8,567 nucleotides of DNA from JBDKGD01 sp964645125 (lineage in GTDB: Bacteria > Patescibacteriota > Minisyncoccia > UBA6257 > 2-01-FULL-56-20): positions 1-8,567 of the forward strand of contig CAZXZC010000031.1 of NCBI GenBank assembly GCA_964645125.1, in the 5' to 3' direction. Below are positions 1 through 5,651 of the stretch, in pieces (within the stretch, counting starts at the first letter, position 1; every line of letters begins with the position of its first letter). A model generated the notes under the pieces. That model was not told the origin of the DNA. It saw nothing but the letters and a program-made list of their open reading frames with translations, and ran no database searches. The position numbers and the translations under genes are program-made.

Positions 1-3
1 TAT

Positions 4-315
4 ATGAAGTATGGGTACTGGTTAGGACTTTCATGCTTGGTGTTTTGCATGGTTTTTGTTTTTAAATTTTTGTATGGGTTTTATGGACGCGTACAGACTG
101 AAGGCGCGCAACTTGAGCAAATCCGGGCAAAATATCAGGCAGCAGCAGCCGATAATGCTGCATTATCTCAGGAGCAACAATACTACCAAAGACAAGAAAA
201 TGTGGAAAAAGAGTTGCGTGCTCGTTTTAATTATCGTCGCAGCGATGAAAGGCTTATGATTTTGGTTCCCGAGGAATCGGCCGCTACTTCAACCACCTCT
301 TCAACCTTGCCATGA
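4..315 (+). CDS. FtsB/DivIC-like septum formation initiator family protein
   Basis: The 103-residue product has the layout of small bitopic division proteins. A short N-terminus is followed by one membrane segment at about residues 5-27, a Gln/Ala/Glu-rich stretch at about 30-68 that should form a coiled coil, and a conserved-looking block at 73-90 (ARFNYRRSDERLMILVPE). The block resembles the 'R..F.Y...DE.L..L.P' ending of the FtsB/DivIC family. Such proteins act with FtsL-type partners at the division septum; that role is known for the family and inferred here. The tail is Ser/Thr-rich. The ATG lies only three bases inside the window, so an upstream ribosome site or a longer N-terminus cannot be judged. 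The TGA stop overlaps the next ATG by four bases, which implies translational coupling. It also shows that UGA is a stop in this organism. Confidence 0.8.
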   Translation: MKYGYWLGLSCLVFCMVFVFKFLYGFYGRVQTEGAQLEQIRAKYQAAAADNAALSQEQQYYQRQENVEKELRARFNYRRSDERLMILVPEESAATSTTSSTLP

Positions 316-887
316 AGCGTTCGTATATCATATTTGGTGGCATTGGGATTCTTGTCGTTTTTGTTTTGGTGGCTTTGTTTGTTATTTCTTCTGGGTATTA
401 CCCTATAGCAATAGTGAATGGTCATCCTATTAGCGCTGTTACCTTTCGGCACAATCAAAACGCTGCATTTTCTTTTGCTCGCCACAGAGAGCAGGTTCAA
501 TTGGCTGGTGTTACCCAACTTCCTCCCGAGACCGCACGGACTCTTTCTTCTGGTGTGTTGGAGCGACTTGTTGAGAATGTGATTATTCATCAAGCGGCTC
601 AAGTAGAGCTTGGGGCTGATTATCAGAGTCTTATTGCACAACATCTTTCGAAGTATGCAAGTGATTCGGGTATCGGGATTATTTCGCAGGAGTTATATGG
701 GCTTACCGAAAATGGTTTTACCGAGTACGTGCTTATTCCTGAATCGGAAAAAGATTTACTTGCGGGGCGACTCCTCCTTCGTGATGTGGTGTTTACAAAC
801 TGGTTGAAACAGCAAAAGCAATCTGCCCGTGTTCATATTTTTTCTTGGGCGTACCGCTGGCAAGATGGGAAGGTGGAGGCCAAATAA
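312..887 (+). CDS. Membrane-anchored SurA N-terminal-like protein without a PPIase domain
   Basis: This 191-residue protein begins with MKR and one strong hydrophobic segment at about residues 5-27, so it is probably anchored with the remainder outside the membrane. Directly after the anchor comes 'AIVNGHPIS' (33-41), the typical entry into SurA/PrsA-type chaperone N-terminal domains (family pattern 'A.VNG..I'). An Ala/Gln/Leu/Glu-rich helical part follows. The chain ends near residue 191, so no parvulin-type peptidyl-prolyl isomerase domain is present. A chaperone or extracytoplasmic folding role is therefore inference; catalysis is not supported. The ATG sits inside the stop of the preceding division gene (ATGA overlap), and no Shine-Dalgarno sequence precedes it, which supports re-initiation. 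The assignment rests on the anchor plus the VNG motif. Confidence 0.65.
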   Translation: MKRSYIIFGGIGILVVFVLVALFVISSGYYPIAIVNGHPISAVTFRHNQNAAFSFARHREQVQLAGVTQLPPETARTLSSGVLERLVENVIIHQAAQVELGADYQSLIAQHLSKYASDSGIGIISQELYGLTENGFTEYVLIPESEKDLLAGRLLLRDVVFTNWLKQQKQSARVHIFSWAYRWQDGKVEAK

Positions 888-895
888 CAGTACAG

Positions 896-921
896 AGGGT
901 ATAGCCAATGGCCAATAGTTT
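896..921 (+). repeat. 26-bp dispersed repeat, copy A
   Basis: This segment is the exact reverse complement of 7597-7622, so the two copies face each other across about 6.7 kb. The shared core, read on the minus strand, includes CTATTGGCCATTGGCTATAC, which itself carries two ATTGGC words. The copy lies nine bases after the stop of the SurA-N-like gene, and the partner also lies just downstream of a stop codon. This suggests a 3'-end-associated intergenic element. Confidence 0.85.
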
Positions 922-922
922 C

Positions 923-950
923 ATCGCAGAGGCGATTTGAATATTTTTTA
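923..950 (+). terminator. Possible intrinsic terminator after the SurA-N-like gene
   Basis: A five-pair stem, ATCGC (923-927) with GCGAT (932-936), closes a four-base AGAG loop. It is followed by a T-rich tract ending in TTTTTT (944-949). The stem is short and the T-run starts a few bases late, so termination would be modest. The tract overlaps the -35 element proposed for the tRNA gene. Confidence 0.35.
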
Positions 951-965
951 GCTGGCCCCTAGAAT
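937..965 (+). promoter_or_regulatory. Promoter of tRNA-Gly
   Basis: TTGAAT (937-942) and TAGAAT (960-965) are separated by exactly 17 bases, which fits a sigma-70 type promoter (4/6 and 5/6 matches to consensus). Transcription would start near 972, giving a leader of about 29 bases before the tRNA. CCCC (956-959) and GGGG (966-969) flank the -10 box and could pair around it. Confidence 0.55.
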
Positions 966-1000
966 GGGGGAGTTGTTATTTGGGTAGTTGGTAAGTAAAA

Positions 1001-1071
1001 GCGGGATTCGTATAGTGGCAGTACGCGACCTTCCCAAGGTTGAAGCGCCAGTCCGATTCTGGTATCCCGCT
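1001..1071 (+). tRNA. tRNA-Gly (anticodon CCC)
   Basis: A full cloverleaf can be drawn. The acceptor stem is GCGGGAT (1001-1007) with ATCCCGC (1064-1070). The D stem GTAT/GTAC encloses AGTGGCA, which keeps the GG pair. The anticodon stem CGACC/GGTTG holds the loop TTCCCAA with anticodon CCC at 1033-1035, a four-base variable region follows, and the T stem is GCCAG/CTGGT. The discriminator is T1071. No CCA is encoded (CA-G follows), so the CCA end must be added by tRNA nucleotidyltransferase. It decodes GGG glycine codons. One position is odd: the T loop reads TCCGATT, so the base at position 55 is C rather than the nearly universal T (pseudouridine in the RNA). A sigma-70-like promoter lies about 35 bases upstream. 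Confidence 0.95.
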
Positions 1072-1296
1072 CAGTCCGGCGATGGTTCCAGTCCCTGCCT
1101 GTTTAGTAGGCAGAGATACCGCTCAGCGCATCCTAGATTGATATCGTGGTGGTTGCGTGGTAGGGTCTAGTAGGTCTTTTTTGTAATTTTGTAATACAGA
1201 TAGCTGCTATGCTCTTTTTTCGATGCGCATAGAATCATCTATGCAAACTGGTGTGGACTGTGCCGTATTTTTTTTAATTTTATCTATACTGTACTG
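1072..1296 (+). other. Non-coding spacer after the tRNA with competing hairpins
   Basis: No credible gene lies between the tRNA and the membrane-protein gene. The visible structure includes a long-range pairing CTAGA (1133-1137) with TCTAG (1166-1170), followed by a T-run at 1177-1182. Further on, a perfect seven-pair hairpin forms between GCATAGA (1227-1233) and TCTATGC (1238-1244) around ATCA. An earlier CTATGC (1207-1212) can pair with the same GCATAG, so two mutually exclusive stems are possible. Either may help terminate tRNA transcription; the function is unproven. Confidence 0.4.
1088..1126 (+). repeat. Partial echo of the tRNA-Gly 3' end interrupted by a hairpin
   Basis: CCAGTCC occurs inside the tRNA T arm (1048-1054) and again at 1088-1094. 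CCGCTCAG occurs at the tRNA 3' end (1067-1074) and again at 1119-1126. Between the second pair of words sits a six-pair hairpin, CTGCCT (1095-1100) with AGGCAG (1108-1113) around a GTTTAGT loop. It reads like a decayed duplicate of the tRNA 3' end with a small palindrome in place of part of the T arm. No acceptor 5' half is present, so it is not a second tRNA. Confidence 0.45.
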
Positions 1297-1305
1297 TGGT
1301 ATAAT
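1297..1305 (+). promoter_or_regulatory. Extended -10 promoter of the seven-helix membrane gene
   Basis: TGG followed by TATAAT (1300-1305) is a perfect -10 hexamer with the extended TGn element. The -35 side is only T/A-rich (near TTTATC, 1279-1284) and off-spacing, which an extended -10 can tolerate. Transcription would start near 1312, about 24 bases before the ATG at 1336. Confidence 0.6.
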
Positions 1306-1335
1306 CACTGCATAGGTTTTTCGTCTTCAAAATAT

Positions 1336-2103
1336 ATGCCCATGATTCATTTTTCTGATTTAAAAAAGTTTTTTATTTTCAATCTTATTGGAAGCTTGGT
1401 TTTGGCTGCTTTAGTTGCTGTTGTTACGGTTTTGGTAGGTCAATTTGATGAGATTGTGGGAAGGGTTTTTGCCACCTTGTCAATGGTTGTTGTTCATTCT
1501 ATTGTGAGTTTGGTTTTTATTTGGGACGATTCTCGCAACAATACGTTTGATAGATTGCCGTTTTTTATTAATACAATTTTTCTGTTGGTTGTATTGAGTT
1601 TTGTAAATTCTATTTTTGGTATTTGGAAGATAATTTCATGGGAGACGGTTTGGCATGTGTATCAAACTTTCTTTATTCTTGTTTTTGCTGCGCTTCATTC
1701 GGATATTCTTTCTAAGGCGCTTTCTAAGCAGACCTATCTTGATGTTATTATCTACATAAATTATGTGTTCATTGTTGTTGTGGCGGCTATGTTACAGCCA
1801 ATTATTTATATTGAAAATTTACATGATCGGATTGGCGACTTTTATTATCGATTATTGGGCGCCGTTTCTATTGTTGATGGGACGTTGAGTATATTGGTAA
1901 TTATTTTTTATAAACTTTATATGCACCAACACCCTGAAATATCTGAGAATATTTTTCAACAAAATGTTCCTGTTTCTGATGGCCAGCAACCAAAAAAATC
2001 TATGAGTCCCTGGGTGTGGATATTGATATTATATCTTGTGTTTCAAGTGGCGGCCCCACTTCTGCTTTGGATTGTGGCGCTGCTTACAAAATCTTATTAC
2101 TAG
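1336..2103 (+). CDS. Seven-helix integral membrane protein of unknown function
   Basis: I do not recognise this 255-residue protein. It is strongly hydrophobic, with about seven predicted membrane segments near residues 13-36, 45-63, 75-98, 107-125, 136-158, 172-194 and 225-250. The only long polar loop is at about 196-224, between the last two helices, and contains Gln/Asn-rich and Lys residues (QQNVPVSDGQQPKKS). No catalytic motif or transporter signature stands out. The codons are T-rich, as expected for a membrane protein. A strong extended -10 promoter precedes it and it is separated from dnaG by 112 bases, so it is probably its own transcription unit. The ATG at 1336 has no Shine-Dalgarno sequence; a second in-frame ATG two codons later is an equally possible start. 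Confidence 0.75.
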   Translation: MPMIHFSDLKKFFIFNLIGSLVLAALVAVVTVLVGQFDEIVGRVFATLSMVVVHSIVSLVFIWDDSRNNTFDRLPFFINTIFLLVVLSFVNSIFGIWKIISWETVWHVYQTFFILVFAALHSDILSKALSKQTYLDVIIYINYVFIVVVAAMLQPIIYIENLHDRIGDFYYRLLGAVSIVDGTLSILVIIFYKLYMHQHPEISENIFQQNVPVSDGQQPKKSMSPWVWILILYLVFQVAAPLLLWIVALLTKSYY

Positions 2104-2195
2104 TTTGGAGCGCGTGTCCTTGTTTGATTGATGATATTGATTTGCTGTGGTTTCTATTGGATATTGACCCCCTCTGTCGCCGAGTGTGCGTTTTT

Positions 2196-2204
2196 TGATA
2201 TACA
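2196..2204 (+). promoter_or_regulatory. Candidate extended -10 promoter of dnaG
   Basis: TGA followed by TATACA (2199-2204) forms an extended -10 element. The expected start of transcription, about seven bases further on, falls 4-5 bases before the dnaG ATG at 2216, giving a nearly leaderless mRNA. No -35 box at standard spacing is visible: TTGACC at 2164-2169 is too far upstream. Confidence 0.45.
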
Positions 2205-2215
2205 ATAGGGTTTGT

Positions 2216-3982
2216 ATGGCTGACGCGACTACTCAACTGATTAAAGAAAAGCTGGATATTGTGGAGTTTTTGAAAGGCTACCTTACCCTTATTCCGGCGG
2301 GGCGCACGTTTAAAGCGCTCTGCCCCTTTCATGGGGAAAAGACGCCTTCTTTTAGTGTTTCGCCCGACAGGGGGAGTTGGCATTGCTTTGGGTGTGGAGA
2401 AGGGGGCGATGTGTTTTCATTTTTAATGAAGTATGAGCACATTGAGTTTGCGGAAGCTTTAAAAATTTTAGCGGAAAAAACAGGAGTGCCCTTGGCGCGG
2501 ATGGACCCGGCGCAGTATCGGGCGGCTGGAATGTTGTATGACATTAATGCGGCTGCTGTTTCATTTTTTAAATCGCAATTGGCGGGGACTTCGTTTGCGA
2601 AGGAGTATTTACGTGGCCGAGGGCTCACCGATGAAACGATTGAAGCATTTGATATTGGCTGGGCGCCGAATGAACCGGATACGCTCGCGGTGCATCTTAT
2701 AAAGACTATGGGGGCACGTCCGGATGATATTGTGCAGGCTGGCTTGGCTTTTATTTCGGATCGCGGCATGGTACTTGATCGGTTTCGGGGGCGGCTTATG
2801 TTTCCTATTGCAAATCATCTGGGGAAGGTGGTTGGGTTTACGGGGCGCGTGTACCCACCGTTTGATACGGGTACAAGTGGCAAATATGTAAATAGCCCCG
2901 AGACGGCGGTGTTTAACAAATCGCGAGTGTTGTATGGGTTTTATAAAACAAAAGAAGATGTTGCGAAACAGAATATGGCGGTGGTGGTTGAGGGGCAGAT
3001 GGATTTTTTGATGAGTTACCAGGCGGGTGTGCGTACGGTGGTCGCTTCCTCTGGCACGGCATTTACGAGTGAGCATTTGGGGGCGCTTCGCAAAGTTTGT
3101 GACAAGCTTACTTTTTTATTTGATAACGATGAGGCGGGGATTGCGGCGGGAGACCGAGCGGTGGACTTGGCATATACCCATGATTTTGAGGTTTCTGTGG
3201 CTCGACTCCCTCACGATGTGAAAGATCCAGCTGATGCGGCGCAAAAAGATCCGGATATGCTTCGTCGCAGCGTGGCAGACGCGGCAGCGGCTTTAGCTGT
3301 GTTTATTGATCGGCATTTCCCACCTGGAACAAAAGGATTTGATTTCACCAAAGCTCATGATGTGGCGAAGTTGCGACAATGTTTGGCAAAAATTGCGCAG
3401 GTTAAAAGTCCGGTTGCGGCCAGCGGTTGGTTGCAATTTTTTTCGCGGCGCGTTGGCGTTTCAACTGAGCTGCTAACTGCTGAGATGAATGCGTTGGTTT
3501 TGTCTGGTGATGCTACTGTTTCTTCGAATTCTTCACGTTCTTCACAGATTTCAGATCCTTCTGCTGGTGCGCCTTCAGTTACTACTATGAATCGTCACCA
3601 AAGACTTTCTTTCGAACTTTTATGCGCAGCGTATCAATTGCAAGATTTCTCTTTCTTAGAAGAATATGCGTCCTATCTTGCTCCTGGTTTCGGGCAGTTG
3701 GTGCCTTTGTTGGTTGCGGGCACATACGCGCACCCGCAACGCGATATTGACGCGGCTTTGTCTGCTATTGCTTTGTCGACCACTTCGTATACTGCAAGCG
3801 ATGTGTTTGGTATTGCGCAGAAGCTTAAGCATGAATCTACGCGTAGCGTACGGCAAAAACTTATCGACTCAATTGCGCAGGCCGAGCGAGTTGGGGATAC
3901 GGCCGCACTTTCGGCAGCTTTGGCTGAGCTGGCTCAGCTTCCTTCTGGTGGGATAGACGACTCCAAGGGTGTTGTTGGGTAG
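2216..3982 (+). CDS. dnaG: DNA primase DnaG
   Basis: This 588-residue protein synthesises the RNA primers for lagging-strand replication and works with the replicative helicase. The N-terminal CHC2 zinc ribbon is complete (C36, H39, C57, C60, within CPFHGEKTPSFSVSP and the CFGCG knuckle). The RNA-polymerase core follows (RGRLMFPI, GFTGR). The Toprim fold carries its acidic residues in EGQMD (E259, D263) and DNDEAG (D303, D305). A Ser-rich linker near residues 435-460 leads to a C-terminal helical region that should contact the helicase. The length is normal for bacterial DnaG. An upstream GTG at 2186 would add ten residues unlike the family, and the ATG at 2216 gives the usual MAD...IKEKLDIVEFL start. 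A weak AGGG lies five bases before this ATG, the only Shine-Dalgarno hint among the genes here. rpoD follows 156 bases later. Confidence 0.97.
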   Translation: MADATTQLIKEKLDIVEFLKGYLTLIPAGRTFKALCPFHGEKTPSFSVSPDRGSWHCFGCGEGGDVFSFLMKYEHIEFAEALKILAEKTGVPLARMDPAQYRAAGMLYDINAAAVSFFKSQLAGTSFAKEYLRGRGLTDETIEAFDIGWAPNEPDTLAVHLIKTMGARPDDIVQAGLAFISDRGMVLDRFRGRLMFPIANHLGKVVGFTGRVYPPFDTGTSGKYVNSPETAVFNKSRVLYGFYKTKEDVAKQNMAVVVEGQMDFLMSYQAGVRTVVASSGTAFTSEHLGALRKVCDKLTFLFDNDEAGIAAGDRAVDLAYTHDFEVSVARLPHDVKDPADAAQKDPDMLRRSVADAAAALAVFIDRHFPPGTKGFDFTKAHDVAKLRQCLAKIAQVKSPVAASGWLQFFSRRVGVSTELLTAEMNALVLSGDATVSSNSSRSSQISDPSAGAPSVTTMNRHQRLSFELLCAAYQLQDFSFLEEYASYLAPGFGQLVPLLVAGTYAHPQRDIDAALSAIALSTTSYTASDVFGIAQKLKHESTRSVRQKLIDSIAQAERVGDTAALSAALAELAQLPSGGIDDSKGVVG

Positions 3983-3993
3983 TATATTGTGTC

Positions 3994-4021
3994 TTGCTTT
4001 TTACAAAAAAAACGATATAAT
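3994..4021 (+). promoter_or_regulatory. Promoter of rpoD
   Basis: TTGCTT (3994-3999) and a perfect TATAAT (4016-4021) are separated by 16 bases, starting 12 bases after the dnaG stop. Transcription would start near 4028 and give a leader of about 110 bases. rpoD can thus be expressed independently of dnaG. Confidence 0.7.
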
Positions 4022-4027
4022 GCTTTT

Positions 4028-4138
4028 TATACGGCGCATTTCTATAGCGCTTTTGCCCATCTTCTCTTTTTTAAACATTTCTTTTTTTGATTCTCGTTCT
4101 TTATATTCATTGTGCGTCGCTTTCCACCTTCTTTTTTT
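4028..4138 (+). promoter_or_regulatory. Long pyrimidine-rich 5' leader of rpoD
   Basis: About 110 bases lie between the predicted transcription start and the rpoD ATG. The leader is T/C-rich and has no Shine-Dalgarno sequence; the bases just before the ATG are CCACCTTC followed by a T-run. A short stem, GGCGC (4033-4037) with GCGCT (4047-4051), is followed by TTTT and could pause or attenuate transcription. A second weak -10-like TATATT at 4102-4107 is the only other signal seen. Confidence 0.35.
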
Positions 4139-5482
4139 ATGAAGAAAAAAATAGTAGCAAAAAAATCCTCGGTATCTAAGAGGTCCTCTTCGGTTAAAAA
4201 GTCCCCAGTAGCTAAGTCTCACTCAGTTAAGAAACATGCCCCAGTAAAGAAGATTTTAAAAAAACCTTCTTCGGTCAAAAGTGATGCGGCTAAAAAGCAT
4301 ATTCCAACAAAAAAAGTTGGTTCAGTAGAGAACAAAAAATCTTCTGTTGCGAAATCGAAGGTTCCTAAAAAACAAGTGAGTGCTCTGGCTGTTTCTGGTC
4401 AAACTCAGGAACAGGTTTTGGCTGAATTGATTGCTCGTGGAAAACCGCGTGGGTTTGTGACGGATAATGAACTTTTGTTTGCATTTCCTCATTTGGAGGA
4501 TGATATTGAGTTTTTAGAGACTGTATATGAAAAGTTAGAGCAGGCGGGTTTAAAGGTGTTGGAAACAGGAAGCCTGATTACTCCAACTGGTGGTGATGAG
4601 GTAAGTGCGAAAGAACTGGAGAGCGCGTTAAGCTTTGAAGGCGACGTGCCTGATGCGGTACAGATGTATTTGAAAGAAATTGGTAAAACTGCATTGTTGA
4701 CTAAAGACGAAGAAAAAGATTTGGCTCGTCGTTCGGAAAAAGGTGATGAGGAGGCTCGCCAGAAACTTATTAAAGCCAATTTGCGTTTGGTGGTGTCTAT
4801 TGCTAAACGTTACATTAACCGCACCCCTCATTTAGGTATTTTGGACTTAATTCAGGAAGGAAACATTGGGTTGTCTCGCGCGGTGGATAAATTTGATTAT
4901 CGAAAAGGCTTTAAATTTTCGACATACGCAACATGGTGGATTCGCCAGGCCATTAACCGTGCATTAGCCGATCAGTCGCGTACAGTGCGTATTCCGGTGC
5001 ACATGGTTGAGGTGATTTCGAAATATACGCAAACTCGTCGCCAGTTGATGCAAGAGTTGGGTCGCGATCCTTTAGCCGAAGAGATTGCTGCGGAAATGGG
5101 TATTGATGTCGACAAGGTGCGTCATATTCAAAAGATTTCGCAAGAAGTACTTTCGATTGAAACTCCTATTGGCGATGAAGAAGATTCGGTGTTGGGTGAC
5201 TTTATTGAGGATCAAAGCAATCCACGTCCCGATCAGTTGGCAGCGCGGGCGTATCTGCGTGATTTAATCGGAGAGATATTATCTGATCTTTCAGATCGCG
5301 AGCAGAAGATTTTGCGCATGCGATTTGGCTTGGAAGATGGAGTCAGTCATACCTTGGAAGAAGTGGGCAAGGTGTTTGGTGTAACTCGTGAGCGTATTCG
5401 CCAAATTGAAGCCAAGGCATTAGAACGTATTCGTGAGCATGGGAAGGCGAAGTCGTTGGAGGGATTCGAGAATTTGGTGTAN
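4139..5482 (+). CDS. rpoD: Primary (vegetative) RNA polymerase sigma factor RpoD
   Basis: The sigma-70 family protein directs RNA polymerase to housekeeping promoters. At least 447 residues are visible. Residues 1-85 are a Lys/Ser/Val/Pro-rich, probably disordered tail with repeated SVKK/PVKK words. Residues 88 to about 140 resemble region 1.1. Region 1.2 starts near D172 (DAVQMYLKEIG). Region 2 is textbook, with ANLRLVVSIAKRY and FSTYATWWIRQAI (STYATWW at 261-267) for -10 melting. Region 3 follows, and region 4.2 holds the -35 helix-turn-helix (TRERIRQIE from T416). The last codon before the gap is TAN, which would be a stop if N is A or G, so the gene probably ends there with ...GFENLV. The ATG at 4139 is chosen over the GTG at 4112 because the nine extra residues look like leader; no Shine-Dalgarno sequence supports either. 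Confidence 0.96.
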
Positions 5483-5581
5483 NNNNNNNNNNNNNNNNNN
5501 NNNNNNNNNNNNNNNNNNNNNNNNNNNNNNNNNNNNNNNNNNNNNNNNNNNNNNNNNNNNNNNNNNNNNNNNNNNNNNNNN
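5482..5581. other. Assembly gap of 100 N
   Basis: Exactly 100 ambiguous bases, the customary placeholder for a gap of unknown size. The left edge falls in the third position of what is probably the rpoD stop codon. The real distance between rpoD and alaS and any content in between are unknown. Confidence 0.99.
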
Positions 5582-5598
5582 GGTTTTGAAAATTTACC

Positions 5599-5632
5599 GC
5601 CACCCTTATGGGGTGTGGCAGGGGTTATTTTT
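5599..5632 (+). terminator. Possible terminator between rpoD and alaS
   Basis: CACCC (5601-5605) pairs with GGGTG (5611-5615) around TTATG. An alternative fold pairs GCCA with TGGC (5616-5619). A T-rich stretch (TTATTTTT, 5625-5632) starts about nine bases after the stem. The spacing is longer than ideal. Position just before the alaS promoter-like sequence fits a boundary between transcription units. Confidence 0.3.
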
Positions 5633-5635
5633 GTC

Positions 5636-5644
5636 TGCTATTGT
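5636..5644 (+). promoter_or_regulatory. Candidate extended -10 promoter of alaS
   Basis: TGC followed by TATTGT (5639-5644) resembles an extended -10 element. Only seven bases separate it from the alaS ATG, so transcription would begin at or within a base or two of the start codon. No clear -35 box is visible and the match is imperfect. Confidence 0.35.
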
Positions 5645-5651
5645 ATACGCT

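Noticed and set aside
231..644. A 137-codon antisense frame across the first two genes
   Set aside because: It covers the antisense of two coupled genes with clear membrane anchors and shows no domain of its own.
988..1170. A 60-codon open frame on the + strand
   Set aside because: It runs straight through the tRNA-Gly gene and the repeat-bearing spacer, starts at a GTG, and has no protein-like composition.
1072..1170. A second tRNA downstream of tRNA-Gly
   Set aside because: Only short pieces of the tRNA 3' half recur; no acceptor 5' strand, D arm or anticodon arm can be drawn.
2016..2198. A 60-codon frame overlapping the end of the membrane-protein gene
   Set aside because: It is out of frame within the real gene for half its length, has no start signal, and is rich in Cys/Trp as expected for chance translation.
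2609..3076. A 155-codon antisense frame inside dnaG
   Set aside because: It lies wholly opposite the conserved primase core and its composition (His/Arg/Asn-rich) reflects complementing dnaG codons.
5433..5651. An N-terminal extension of alaS across the gap
   Set aside because: AlaRS proteins begin at the MKSSEIRKKYLDFF-type sequence at 5652; the extension translates rpoD in the wrong frame.
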